This document shows positions 43,492 through 51,893 of a DNA stretch of 64,000 bases, piece after piece. The DNA is from CAKZQX01 sp034437035 (GTDB lineage Bacteria > Chloroflexota > Chloroflexia > Chloroflexales > Chloroflexaceae), in NCBI GenBank assembly GCA_034437035.1, contig DAOTUI010000071.1:1-64000 (forward strand), in the 5' to 3' direction. The position numbers and the translations under genes are program-made. Position 1 is the stretch's first letter; every line of letters starts with the position of its first letter. The notes beneath the pieces are model-generated. The model did not search any database. It was not told the origin of the DNA and worked only from the letters and a program-made list of their open reading frames with translations.

Positions 43492-44460
43492 ATGCCAATC
43501 TATGAGCACGTAAGCGAGTTTGCGGGGAAGATGGTGGTGGAGTGGGACGCCGACACTGGCATCCACAAGCCGGGCACCATCTATGACCCGGCCGCGGCGG
43601 TGTATGCTATTCGCCTCGATTATGACGACGCAAATGCCGGTCAGCAGTGGACGGACCAGTTTGCGCTCTTTCTGGATGACCCGGCCATCAGTCAGGTTAC
43701 GGGGATTGTGGTGGGCGATTGGCAGCAGTGGCAACAGGACGGGGATGAATCATCGGCCCCGATTGTCGAGGCGCTGGTGGCGGCGCGGGATCGGTTGCCC
43801 AACCTGACGGCGATCTTCCTGGGTGACATTATCATGGAAGAGAATGAGATCTCCTGGATTCAGCCGGGCGATGTGTCGCCCCTCTTCGCCGCCTACCCTG
43901 CCCTGGAGCACCTCCGCGTGCGCGGTGGCGATGGTCTGAGCCTGGGGAATATTCGCCACGAGCAGTTGAAATCACTTGTCATCGAGAGTGGTGGCCTGCC
44001 GGCCCAGGTGGTACGCGATGTGGCCGCCGCCGAACTGCCCGCCCTGGAGCATCTGGAGTTGTGGTTGGGTGATGACAACTATGGTGGTGATGCGACGCTT
44101 GAAGATGTAGCGCCGCTGCTCGTGAACAACCCGTTCCCTAACCTGCGCTACCTGGGGCTGCGCGACAGCATGATCGCTGACGAGATTGCGGTTGCGATTG
44201 CAAACGCGCCAATCCTGGAGCGCATCAAGGTGCTGGACCTTTCGCTGGGCACGCTGGGCAATAAAGGGGCGGCGGCGCTGCTGGAGAGCCCCGGTCTGGC
44301 TAACCTGGAACGGCTCGATCTGCACCACCACTACTGCTCCGACGAAATGATGCAGCAACTGGAGGAGTTGGGTCAACGACTGAACATTGATATTGATCTG
44401 AACGAGCAAGAAGATACGGAGGAGGAGGAGGAATATCGCTATGTGGCGGTGAGCGAATAG
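43492..44460 (+). CDS. STM4015-family leucine-rich-repeat protein
   Basis: 322 aa. The N-terminal EHVSEFAGKMVVEWDADTGI, AVYAIRLDYDD and ITGIVVGDWQQW-type segment, then leucine-rich repeats (ALEHLRVRGGD, ALEHLELWLGDDNYGG, NLRYLGLRDS, NLERLDLHHHYCSDEMMQQL) and an acidic tail (NEQEDTEEEEE) fit the STM4015 family, named from Salmonella. Function is unknown; it occurs with STM4011-4014 proteins, as here. GAAGGAGAAAACACT precedes the ATG. 3 bp separate it from STM4014. Confidence 0.82.
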   Translation: MPIYEHVSEFAGKMVVEWDADTGIHKPGTIYDPAAAVYAIRLDYDDANAGQQWTDQFALFLDDPAISQVTGIVVGDWQQWQQDGDESSAPIVEALVAARDRLPNLTAIFLGDIIMEENEISWIQPGDVSPLFAAYPALEHLRVRGGDGLSLGNIRHEQLKSLVIESGGLPAQVVRDVAAAELPALEHLELWLGDDNYGGDATLEDVAPLLVNNPFPNLRYLGLRDSMIADEIAVAIANAPILERIKVLDLSLGTLGNKGAAALLESPGLANLERLDLHHHYCSDEMMQQLEELGQRLNIDIDLNEQEDTEEEEEYRYVAVSE

Positions 44461-44463
44461 CCG

Positions 44464-45633
44464 ATGAATGGGATGCCTGAGCACCAGTGGATTATCATCG
44501 GCAATCCGGAGAGCCGGCCGGTAGCGCTCTTTCAAGCGGCCCTGGCGGGGCGAGGATTGCCGCCGGCGCGTATCGTCGCCTATGCCGATCTGCTGGCGGA
44601 GCAGGTGGCGCTGCCTGACCGGGTGCGGGCCGGCGATATTGTGCGCATCGAGACGCCCGGGCGCAACTTCGACGTAGAGATAGAACTGCTGCGACTCGGT
44701 GCTGCGCAGGTGGAGCCAGAACCCGCGACCTACCGCCCATCGCTGGACTGGCTGCTGCATGTGTGGGGCGATCACGCCGCCGATATCGGTGCAGTCTGGT
44801 ATCCCCGCACCTGGTACCTGGGCTACTGCGCCTTGCTGCGCCGGATCGAGCAGCAACTGGCCGCATGTCCGCCGCACCGTCGGATGAACCGTCCTGCCGA
44901 CATTGCACTGATGTTTGATAAGCGGCAGTGTCACGCGCTGCTGGAGCAGCATGGGCTGCCGGTGCCGCGCAGCCTCGGCCCGGTTTCGGGCTATGATGAC
45001 CTGGTAACGACGATGCAGGCGACGCATAGCCACCAGGTGTTTATCAAACCGGCGCACGGCTCCAGTGCCTCGGGCACGGTGGCCTACCGCACCAACGGGC
45101 GCGAGCATGTGGCAGTCACCACAGTGGACGAAATCCGCTATGATGGAAACGGCTGTCCCATTCTCTACAACACCCGGCGACTGCGTACACTGCATGATCT
45201 ACGGGAGATTATCGGGCTGATCGATGCCGTCTGCCGGCACCGGGCGCATGTCGAGCAGTGGCTACCCAAGGCGGGCATCGACGGGTATAGCTTCGACCTG
45301 CGCATGGTCATGATCGGCGGGCAGGTGCGGCATGTGGTGCCCCGCCTGAGCCATAGCCCAATGACCAATCTGCATCTGCTCAACCGGCGCGGCGACATTG
45401 AGCGGGTGCGCGCGCGGATGGGTGACGCGGCATGGTCGGCGCTCTGCCGAACCTGCGAACAGGTTATGACGCTCTTTCCCGACAGCCTCTACGCCGGGCT
45501 GGATGTGCTCGTGTTGCCCGGCTACCGGCGGCACGTTATACTGGAGTGCAACGCCTTTGGCGATCTGCTGCCGGGAGTGCTGTGGGAAGGCATGGATACC
45601 TACACGGCAGAGATTGCGGCGCTGATGGGCTGA
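44464..45633 (+). CDS. STM4014-family ATP-grasp protein
   Basis: 389 aa. The C-terminal two thirds are an ATP-grasp fold: ALMFDKRQCHALLEQHGLPV, QVFIKPAHGSSASGTVAYRT (ATP-binding Lys and Gly/Ser loop), VEQWLPKAGIDGYSFDLRMV and DVLVLPGYRRHVILECNAFG (metal-binding E and N). The N-terminal 150 residues are a family-specific pre-domain. ATP-grasp enzymes join a carboxylate to an amine, thiol or similar; the substrate here is unknown. Immediately follows STM4015 and is part of the STM4011-4015 set. Confidence 0.85.
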   Translation: MNGMPEHQWIIIGNPESRPVALFQAALAGRGLPPARIVAYADLLAEQVALPDRVRAGDIVRIETPGRNFDVEIELLRLGAAQVEPEPATYRPSLDWLLHVWGDHAADIGAVWYPRTWYLGYCALLRRIEQQLAACPPHRRMNRPADIALMFDKRQCHALLEQHGLPVPRSLGPVSGYDDLVTTMQATHSHQVFIKPAHGSSASGTVAYRTNGREHVAVTTVDEIRYDGNGCPILYNTRRLRTLHDLREIIGLIDAVCRHRAHVEQWLPKAGIDGYSFDLRMVMIGGQVRHVVPRLSHSPMTNLHLLNRRGDIERVRARMGDAAWSALCRTCEQVMTLFPDSLYAGLDVLVLPGYRRHVILECNAFGDLLPGVLWEGMDTYTAEIAALMG

Positions 45634-45666
45634 GTGAAGGCGGCACAGCCGGATAAGGAGCATGCT

Positions 45667-46161
45667 ATGGATTGGCGACTGTTACAAGCGAATGAACTGG
45701 GTATCCGCCTGGAGATTGTGGCGGGCTTACCGATCTGGGAGCCGCAACCAGTCTTGAAGCACCAGCGGGCGGTGGACCGCATCCGTGCTTCCATTGAGCC
45801 GGCACCGCCGGAGCCGGGGCAACCGTCCGGCTGTGGTTGCGTACACGCCGGGGATGTCTACATTAGCTTCCCCGATGGCTCGCTCAAGCGCCCGGATATC
45901 TCTATCTTCTGCCGCGAACCCGACGAAGAGGAAGAGGCGATCACGCTGGTACCTGAAGCGGTGATCGAGATCATCAGCAAGGGTTACGAGGCCAAAGATC
46001 TGGACATCGGTCCCCAGTTCTACCTGGCGCATGGCGTAAAGGATGTGGTGGTTTTTAACCCCTACACGCTGCTGGTTCTGCATGTGCGCCGCGATCAGGT
46101 TCAGCGCCATGTGTCGCCGGTGACGATTGATCTGGAGTGTGGCTACCGCTGCACCGCCTAG
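45667..46161 (+). CDS. Uma2-family (DUF820) putative nuclease, copy 2
   Basis: 164 aa from ATG 45667, AAGGAG six bases upstream. LKRPDISIFCREPDEEEEAI, LVPEAVIEIISKGYEAKDLD and GPQFYLAHGVKDVVVFNPYT give the Uma2 core (D of RPDISI, E of VIEII, K of SKGYEAK). It is divergent from the copy at 35.9 kb and is not a local duplication. It sits between STM4014 and the SDR gene in the same direction and may be a passenger in the cluster. Confidence 0.82.
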   Translation: MDWRLLQANELGIRLEIVAGLPIWEPQPVLKHQRAVDRIRASIEPAPPEPGQPSGCGCVHAGDVYISFPDGSLKRPDISIFCREPDEEEEAITLVPEAVIEIISKGYEAKDLDIGPQFYLAHGVKDVVVFNPYTLLVLHVRRDQVQRHVSPVTIDLECGYRCTA

Positions 46162-46195
46162 GCAGGCGACTTGAATGACCCTCCGGAGAACGGCT

Positions 46196-47038
46196 ATGCT
46201 TCGCCGGTGCAATCACAACTATTTTGAGCGCAAGGTGGTACTGATCACCGGCGGCTCCAGCGGCATCGGGCGGGCCTGTGCGCGTCTGCTGGCCGCACAT
46301 GGTGCGTCGGTGGTGCTGGTGGCGCGCAACCGACAGCGGCTTGACGCGGCGGTATCCGTCGTGCGGAGTGTAGCCAGATACCCATCTCAGTATGTTGCCG
46401 GGATTGTGGCAGACGTGACGCAGCCCACCGAGATTGAGCAGGCCGTAGAGACCACCCTGGCGGCCTGTGGACGAGTTGATATGCTGATCAACTCCGCTGG
46501 TATGAGCTATCCAGGGTATGCGCACGAACTCCCGCCGGCGCGCTTCCGCGAGGTGATGGAGGCCAACTACTTCGGCACCCTGCATGCCACCCGCGCCGTG
46601 CTGCCGGATATGCTGGCGCGGGGCAGTGGGCATATCACGAACATCGGCTCAGTCGCCGGGTTTATCGGCGTCTTCGGCTATGCGACCTACTCTCCCAGCA
46701 AATTCGCCGTGGTCGGACTTGCGGAGTGTCTGCGGGCCGAGCTACTGCCGCGTGGCATCCGGGTCTCGCTGGTCTGCCCGCCGGACGTGGACACACCCAT
46801 GCTCCATCAGGAAAATGACAATAAACCGCCGGAGACCCGGGCCATATCCGCCCAGGCCGGAGTCATGCACGCAGACGATGTGGCCTGGCAGATTGCGGCG
46901 GGCATGGCGCGGGGCAGGTTCCTGATTCTGCCTAACCGCGAAAGCCGGGCACTCTTCTGGTTGTCGCGGCTCATGCCGGGCGGGGTGCGGTATGTGATGG
47001 ATCGACAGATCCGACGCGCATCCCAGACGAAACCCTGA
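46196..47038 (+). CDS. Short-chain dehydrogenase, ketosphinganine-reductase-like
   Basis: 280 aa from ATG 46196 (GGAG eight bases upstream; an alternative ATG at 46175 exists). Cofactor motif VLITGGSSGIGRACARLL, NSAG (here INSAGMSYPG), catalytic S of NIGSVAGFIG and YSPSK. The blocks GYATYSPSKFAVVGLAECLR, VSLVCPPDVDTPMLHQENDN and KPPETRAISAQAGV resemble the 3-ketodihydrosphingosine reductase branch, implying a lipid or long-chain substrate. Located between STM4014 and STM4013 genes. Confidence 0.82.
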   Translation: MLRRCNHNYFERKVVLITGGSSGIGRACARLLAAHGASVVLVARNRQRLDAAVSVVRSVARYPSQYVAGIVADVTQPTEIEQAVETTLAACGRVDMLINSAGMSYPGYAHELPPARFREVMEANYFGTLHATRAVLPDMLARGSGHITNIGSVAGFIGVFGYATYSPSKFAVVGLAECLRAELLPRGIRVSLVCPPDVDTPMLHQENDNKPPETRAISAQAGVMHADDVAWQIAAGMARGRFLILPNRESRALFWLSRLMPGGVRYVMDRQIRRASQTKP

Positions 47039-47173
47039 TGTAATTTTTTGCCGAAATTGTGGCTCGGAGAGCCACAATTTCGGCAAAAAGATACAGAAAG
47101 TACCATGCTGCCGCAGGCGAATCCGGCCTACATCTGGTCAAACACTCGGTTTGTATAGCAACCACGTAAGGCG
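47039..47173. repeat. Palindromic MITE-like element, copy 7 (left end lost)
   Basis: Starts at the stop of the SDR gene. Perfect 21-bp hairpin arms (47045-47065, 47069-47089; TTTTTGCCGAAATTGTGGCT) with loop GGA. The hairpin core equals that of copy 6 in the opposite orientation. Right terminus ACCACGTAAGGCGT is degenerate, and the left terminus is missing. Confidence 0.8.
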
Positions 47174-47196
47174 TATTCATAAGGAATATTCACCCT

Positions 47197-48006
47197 ATGC
47201 TGAATGCCCGCACCCTGATCGGCACCCACGACATCCTCTTGATCACACTCGATACCCTGCGCTACGATGTGGCCCGCGATACGCTGGCCGCCGGTCGCAC
47301 GCCGAATATCGCCGCACTGCTCCCCACTGGACGGTGGGAAGAGCGCCACTCGCCGGGCAGCTTTACCTACGCCGCTCATCACGCCTTTTTCGCGGGCTTC
47401 CTGCCGACCCCCGCCGCGCCGGGACGCCACCCACGCCTGTTTGCCACCCAATTTTCCGGGAGCGAGACTACTAACGAAAAAACTGGTGTGTTTGACGCGC
47501 CGGATATTGTGACCGGGTTGGCCGGCGTGGGCTACCATACGATCTGCATTGGTGGCGTGGGCTTCTTCAACCAGCAGACCCCACTTAGCCGGGTGTTGCC
47601 GGGGCTGTTTCACGAAAGCCACTGGCAGCCATGCCTGGGCGTCACCGACCCGCACTCAACGGCTCATCAGGTACGGCTGGCAGTTGAGCGACTGACGTGC
47701 ATTCCGGCGGAACAACGCGTCTTCCTCTTCATCAATATCTCCGCGCTGCACCAGCCCAACTACATCTTTGCGCCCGGCGCGGAGCATGACACACTGGAGA
47801 CGCATGCCGCCGCCCTCTGCTACGTGGATAGTTGCCTGCCACCGCTGTTTGCCGCACTACAGCGCCGCACGCCCGTGCTGGTAATCCTCTGCTCCGACCA
47901 TGGTACGGCCTATGGCGAGGCGAACTACCATGGGCATCGACTGGCGCACCCGGTGGTCTGGACAGTGCCGTATGCCGAGTTTATCTTACCGGAGGGGCAG
48001 CCATGA
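47197..48006 (+). CDS. STM4013/SEN3800-family sulfatase-like hydrolase
   Basis: 269 aa, alkaline-phosphatase/sulfatase fold. LLITLDTLRYDVA gives the metal ligands (D19, D24), SFTYAAHHAFFAGF the nucleophile region with T57 in place of the sulfatase Cys/Ser, and LVILCSDHGTAYGEANYHGH the second metal site. A phosphate or phosphonate ester is a more likely substrate than a sulfate, but this is inference. It overlaps the next gene by 4 bp (ATGA), as does that one with the third, so 47197-50185 is a tightly coupled three-gene operon. Confidence 0.85.
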   Translation: MLNARTLIGTHDILLITLDTLRYDVARDTLAAGRTPNIAALLPTGRWEERHSPGSFTYAAHHAFFAGFLPTPAAPGRHPRLFATQFSGSETTNEKTGVFDAPDIVTGLAGVGYHTICIGGVGFFNQQTPLSRVLPGLFHESHWQPCLGVTDPHSTAHQVRLAVERLTCIPAEQRVFLFINISALHQPNYIFAPGAEHDTLETHAAALCYVDSCLPPLFAALQRRTPVLVILCSDHGTAYGEANYHGHRLAHPVVWTVPYAEFILPEGQP

Positions 48007-49322
48007 TCTCACTCGCCCGCATGCTCCAGGGCACACCCTACGTGGCCTACAGCTACGCTTACCCGCACAAAACCGCCTACCGCCCACTTGCACCGCCGGT
48101 ACCGTTGCGGGCATTATGGGCCAACGAGTGCAAAGACGCGCTCTTTCTCTACCTGCATATCCCCTTCTGCGAGATGCGCTGCGGTTTCTGCAACCTCTTC
48201 ACCAGCGCCAATCCACAACCGGCATTTGCGTCGGCATACCTGGATGCGCTGGAGCGGCAGGCCCGGCGGGTGCGGGCGGCTATCGGCCCGACGTCGTTTG
48301 CGCGACTCGCCATCGGCGGCGGCACACCGACCTATCTTTCACCCACTAACCTGGAGCGCCTCTTCGATCTGGCGACAGAACTGTTCGGGATTGATCTACC
48401 GGCCGTGCCTACCTCGGTGGAAACCTCCCCCGGCACGGCGGACCCGGTGCGGCTGCGGGTGTTGCGTGAGCGCGGCACCGACCGGATCAGCATCGGTGTG
48501 CAGAGCTTTCAGGAGGCCGAAGTACGGGCTATCGGGCGCTCACAACGCACCACCGAGGTAGAACAGACACTGGAGGCTATCCGGACGGCGGGCTTTCCCA
48601 CGCTGAATATCGATCTGATGTATGGCCTACCCGGTCAAACCCGGACAAGCTGGCTTGACACGCTGCAAACCGCGTTGCGCTACCATCCCGAAGAGCTCTA
48701 CATCTACCCGCTCTATGTGCGCCCGCTGACCGGCATGGATCGGACGGGGCGGCAGTGGGATGACCAACGGCTGGACCTCTACCGCGCCGGGCGGGAGTGG
48801 CTGCTGGCAGCGGGCTATACCCAGGTGTCGATGCGCATGTTCCGCGCCGCGCATGCGCCCACCAGTACCGCGCCGCACTACTGCTGCCAGGAGGATGGCA
48901 TGGTCGGGCTGGGTTGCGGGGCACGCTCCTACACACGCGGGCTGCACTACGCCGGCGAGTATGCCGTGGGTGCAACCGGCGTACGGGCAATCCTGGCCGA
49001 CTACATCGGCAAAGCGGACGCCGTCTTTGACGTGGCCGACTATGGTATCGCGCTGGATGCCGCCGAACAGCGCCGCCGCTATGTCATTAAGTCGCTGCTC
49101 CAGGTGACGGGGCTGGCGCTGCCGGCCTACCGTGCTCGCTTTGGCAGTGCGACCCTGGACGACCTGCCACAGTTGGCCGAACTGGAGCAACATGGGCTGG
49201 CAACCCACACCCCCGAACACCTCCGCCTGACTGCGGCAGGGATTGAACGCTCAGATACCATCGGGCCATGGCTGGCATCGGCACGGGTGCAGGCGTTGAT
49301 TGAGGAGTACCATTTGCGATGA
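48003..49322 (+). CDS. STM4012-family radical SAM protein
   Basis: 439 aa. HemN-like radical SAM core with cluster cysteines C56, C60, C63 (IPFCEMRCGFCNLF), GGGTPTYLSPTN, and SIGVQSFQEAEVRAIGRSQ; HemW-like C-terminal part (DYIGKADAVFDVADYGIALD). It overlaps both neighbours by 4 bp. The reaction is unknown; HemN relatives generate a 5'-deoxyadenosyl radical. Start ATG 48003 is fixed by the coupling; the long upstream frame is a shadow of STM4013. Confidence 0.88.
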   Translation: MISLARMLQGTPYVAYSYAYPHKTAYRPLAPPVPLRALWANECKDALFLYLHIPFCEMRCGFCNLFTSANPQPAFASAYLDALERQARRVRAAIGPTSFARLAIGGGTPTYLSPTNLERLFDLATELFGIDLPAVPTSVETSPGTADPVRLRVLRERGTDRISIGVQSFQEAEVRAIGRSQRTTEVEQTLEAIRTAGFPTLNIDLMYGLPGQTRTSWLDTLQTALRYHPEELYIYPLYVRPLTGMDRTGRQWDDQRLDLYRAGREWLLAAGYTQVSMRMFRAAHAPTSTAPHYCCQEDGMVGLGCGARSYTRGLHYAGEYAVGATGVRAILADYIGKADAVFDVADYGIALDAAEQRRRYVIKSLLQVTGLALPAYRARFGSATLDDLPQLAELEQHGLATHTPEHLRLTAAGIERSDTIGPWLASARVQALIEEYHLR

Positions 49323-50185
49323 ACCTGTCAATACTCTACCGGGGGCCACTGGCAAGCTGCAACTATGGCTGTAGCTACTGCCCCTTTGCCAAACGCAGCG
49401 AAAGCCGCGCTGAACACGAACATGACCGGCAGGCATTGGAGCGGTTTGTTGCCTGGGTTGCCGCACAATCGGCGCATACGATCTCCGTCTTCTTCACGCC
49501 CTGGGGCGAGGCGCTGATTCGCCGCCGCTATCAGCAGGCCATCGTGGCACTGACCAATCTGCCAAACGTGGCAAAGGTCGCCATCCAGACCAACCTGGCG
49601 TGCCGCCTGGACTGGGTGGAGCAGTGCGCCAAGGAGCGCCTGGGCCTCTGGGCTACTTACCACCCCACGCAGGTGACACGGGCCCGCTTCCTGGCCCGCT
49701 GTGCGGAACTGGACCGGCGCGGTGTTCGCTTCAGTGTGGGTATGGTCGGCATGCAGGCGCATCTGTCGGAGATCGCGGCGCTGCGGCATGAACTACCGCC
49801 GCATGTCTACCTCTGGATCAATGCCTACAAGCGTGTTCCCAACTACTACAGCGCCGATCAGATCGCCTTCCTGACCGGCATCGATCCGCTCTTCCCGGTG
49901 AACAACCAGCGCCACCCCAGCCGGGGACACGCCTGCCGCTCTGGTGAGTCGGTGATCGCTGTGGATGGCGCTGGAACGCTGCGTCGGTGTCATTTCATCC
50001 ACGAACCGCTCGGAAATATCTACATGGAAGGATGGGAACAGGCGCTCCAGCCGCGCCCCTGCCCCAATGAGACCTGCGGCTGTCACATCGGCTATGTGCA
50101 TATGCCGCACCTGGGGTTGTACGAGCAGTTTAGTGCAGGCGTGCTGGAGCGGGTGCCGGATCATGTCTCTTTGAGCGGACGGTAA
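49319..50185 (+). CDS. STM4011-family radical SAM protein
   Basis: 288 aa. Radical SAM cysteines C14, C18, C21 in LASCNYGCSYCPF; SVFFTPWGEALIRRRY is the GGE-like substrate/SAM loop. The C-terminal HACRSGESVIAVDGAGTLRR with CH, then CPNETCGCHIGYVHM, adds several cysteines of SPASM/twitch type for auxiliary clusters, as in peptide- or nucleoside-modifying enzymes. Last gene of the coupled trio; its final 25 bp overlap the convergent LRR gene. Confidence 0.87.
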   Translation: MNLSILYRGPLASCNYGCSYCPFAKRSESRAEHEHDRQALERFVAWVAAQSAHTISVFFTPWGEALIRRRYQQAIVALTNLPNVAKVAIQTNLACRLDWVEQCAKERLGLWATYHPTQVTRARFLARCAELDRRGVRFSVGMVGMQAHLSEIAALRHELPPHVYLWINAYKRVPNYYSADQIAFLTGIDPLFPVNNQRHPSRGHACRSGESVIAVDGAGTLRRCHFIHEPLGNIYMEGWEQALQPRPCPNETCGCHIGYVHMPHLGLYEQFSAGVLERVPDHVSLSGR

Positions 50186-51258
50186 TCATCCGGGTTGTCA
50201 AAGCCGGCAATCCAGGCCGCCGCCTGATGGCAGGTGCGCATCCCGGGTGGCACGCGCAGCATATACTGTCGCCCGGTTGAGGGACAGTAGACCGCCAGGC
50301 ATACCAGATCTTCATCGTCCGGCATTCGCACCCGCAGCAACCGTCGCTCGCCGCCGGGATCTTCGTCCTGGTTGAGTATCTGTGCATCGGCCTGACTCAA
50401 AAAGGTCTCGTAGCCCAGCCGCTCCAGCAGCACGCGCCGTCGTTCGGCATTTGGCTCGTGCAGCACCTCGTTCACCGTGATCGTTTCCGGATGAAAGGCG
50501 ATACGCGCATCAATCGGCACGCCCCGCCAGCGCAGTTGCGCCCGCTGCACACCGGTCGGCAGGTGGGTAATCTGCGTATTCGCCAGGTCAATCCAGGAGG
50601 TTACCCGCAACGTATCAGGCAGTTCGGTCAGGCTGACACAATCGCACAGGTTCAACTGCGCCACACTGGTCAGCCAGGGCGGCAGGTTGCGCAACCGGGT
50701 ACAGCCGCGCGCGTCGAGCCGCCCGATCTGCACCGTGGCCTGCTGGGGCCAGTCGGTAAGGCTGGTACAGCCGGAGATGTCGAGAAAGTAGACCTCCAAC
50801 CCCTCCGGCAGCGCCTGGAGCGCGGTGCAACCCCGCAGGATCAACGAGCCGACGCGCAGTCCTTCCGGCAGTGTTTCCAGCCGGGTGCAGTTGCTCAGGT
50901 TGAGCCGGAACGCGACGCGCAGGCCGGCGGGCAACGAACGGAGCCCGCTGCCGCCGGCATTCAGTTCGTAGCAGGTGAGATTGGGCGGTAGAAAACATAA
51001 TTCGGGCAGGTCGCTGATATCCAGACAGGTAACGGTCAGGTCGGCTGGTAGTGCAGATGATGCCGCTTCAAGCCATCCGGACCCACCTTCGATCAATCCA
51101 AAATGGCTCTGCTGGAACGTGAGCCGCCCGCGTACCCGCAGACCGGCGGGAGCCGCGCCTGCCAGGATAAGCTGTTGTGCCTGCTCGGCTGAGAGTGGCT
51201 TGCCAGTATCAACCTCCGCGTGGGCAGGCTGATCCGGCTGAGAAGTGTGCATGATCAT
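50161..51258 (-). CDS. Leucine-rich-repeat protein with DUF6745-type C-terminus
   Basis: 365 aa from ATG 51258 (GAGGAG five bases upstream). Residues about 65-265 are about ten degenerate LRRs built on LNLSNCTRLETLPEGLRVG-type units with many Cys and Thr; about 275-365 is a conserved end (NEVLHEPNAERRRVLLERLG, NQDEDPGGERRLLRVRMPDD, GRQYMLRVPPGMRTCHQAAA, WIAGFDNPDDYRPL) I associate with DUF6745. Unknown function. Cotranscribed after the 98-aa gene from an SOS-like promoter. It lies tail-to-tail with the STM4011-4013 operon, so this is the window's second LRR protein next to STM genes. Confidence 0.8.
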   Translation of the reverse strand: MIMHTSQPDQPAHAEVDTGKPLSAEQAQQLILAGAAPAGLRVRGRLTFQQSHFGLIEGGSGWLEAASSALPADLTVTCLDISDLPELCFLPPNLTCYELNAGGSGLRSLPAGLRVAFRLNLSNCTRLETLPEGLRVGSLILRGCTALQALPEGLEVYFLDISGCTSLTDWPQQATVQIGRLDARGCTRLRNLPPWLTSVAQLNLCDCVSLTELPDTLRVTSWIDLANTQITHLPTGVQRAQLRWRGVPIDARIAFHPETITVNEVLHEPNAERRRVLLERLGYETFLSQADAQILNQDEDPGGERRLLRVRMPDDEDLVCLAVYCPSTGRQYMLRVPPGMRTCHQAAAWIAGFDNPDDYRPLKET

Positions 51259-51337
51259 ACCGGCTCCTCGGTTGTGATGCATGTGCCGGCAGGAACCGAT
51301 CCACGAACCAGTGCCTGCCGGATGCTATCAATCAACA

Positions 51338-51634
51338 TCAGTCAACGACGCGGCGAATTTCCTGTGGGGTGTACTCACGCTGCTGCCAGACACGGTAGGT
51401 GCCACGCGGCAGGGTGATCGGCTGGTGTTCTTCGTGGATCAGGGTAGCATTTTCGGTGACGATCTGCATAAAGATAACGCCGTCATACTCCCAATACTCG
51501 GCGGCCTGGGGTTCGGCCAGGCGGTGGCTGTGACCGGTTACTTCGCCGTGTGCCAGAACGGGTGAGGTACGTTTTGCCGCCGCAGCAGGAATAGCGGCAA
51601 CCGGGGCAATCAGAACATCTCCGTGTCTCCACAT
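51338..51634 (-). CDS. Small conserved protein preceding the LRR gene
   Basis: 98 aa, acidic-basic mix, no membrane segment. GDVLIAPVAAIPAAA, VLAHGEVTGHSHRL, IVTENATLIHEEHQPITLPR and GTYRVWQQREYTPQEIRRVV are highly patterned (His-rich GEVTGHxHR...HEEH), suggesting a cupin-like metal site. I have no named family beyond the impression that such proteins accompany DUF6745 LRR genes. First gene of the operon; GGAGG precedes the ATG on the coding strand. Confidence 0.7.
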   Translation of the reverse strand: MWRHGDVLIAPVAAIPAAAAKRTSPVLAHGEVTGHSHRLAEPQAAEYWEYDGVIFMQIVTENATLIHEEHQPITLPRGTYRVWQQREYTPQEIRRVVD

Positions 51635-51684
51635 ACGCGCCTCCTTAACGTTGTGTGCTCATAACGCCGGGGTCAACATGGAAA

Positions 51685-51726
51685 GAACTTATGTTCTATT
51701 ATACCATACATGTCGGTGTATGTCTA
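51685..51726 (-). promoter_or_regulatory. Promoter with GAAC-N4-GTTC (SOS-like) operator, leftward
   Basis: Read on the minus strand: TAGACA (complement at 51721-51726), 17-bp spacer, TATAAT (51698-51703), then GAACATAAGTTC (51685-51696). The box begins one base after the -10, where a repressor would cover the start site. It drives the small-protein/LRR operon. Confidence 0.75.
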
Positions 51727-51837
51727 TACTTTTCAGCCGGCACGCAGTAAGTACCAACTGGAATGACTCTGCGAGGGCAACATTGACTGGCCCGCAAAGT
51801 CGCTATTAGTCGGGAGACCGAGCGGGTAGAAATATAG

Positions 51838-51857
51838 TATAATAAGAACATAAGTTC
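51838..51857 (+). promoter_or_regulatory. Promoter with GAAC-N4-GTTC (SOS-like) operator, rightward
   Basis: TATAAT (51838-51843), two bases, GAACATAAGTTC (51846-51857). The box is identical to the leftward one read on its own strand, with nearly the same distance to the -10. The -35 is weak. Confidence 0.72.
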
Positions 51858-51893
51858 CTCTCCCAGACTCGCCTTATGCTCTGGAGGTACTCA

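Noticed and set aside
47832..48002. N-terminal extension of STM4012
   Set aside because: Lies wholly inside STM4013; the ATGA overlap at 48003 fixes the start.
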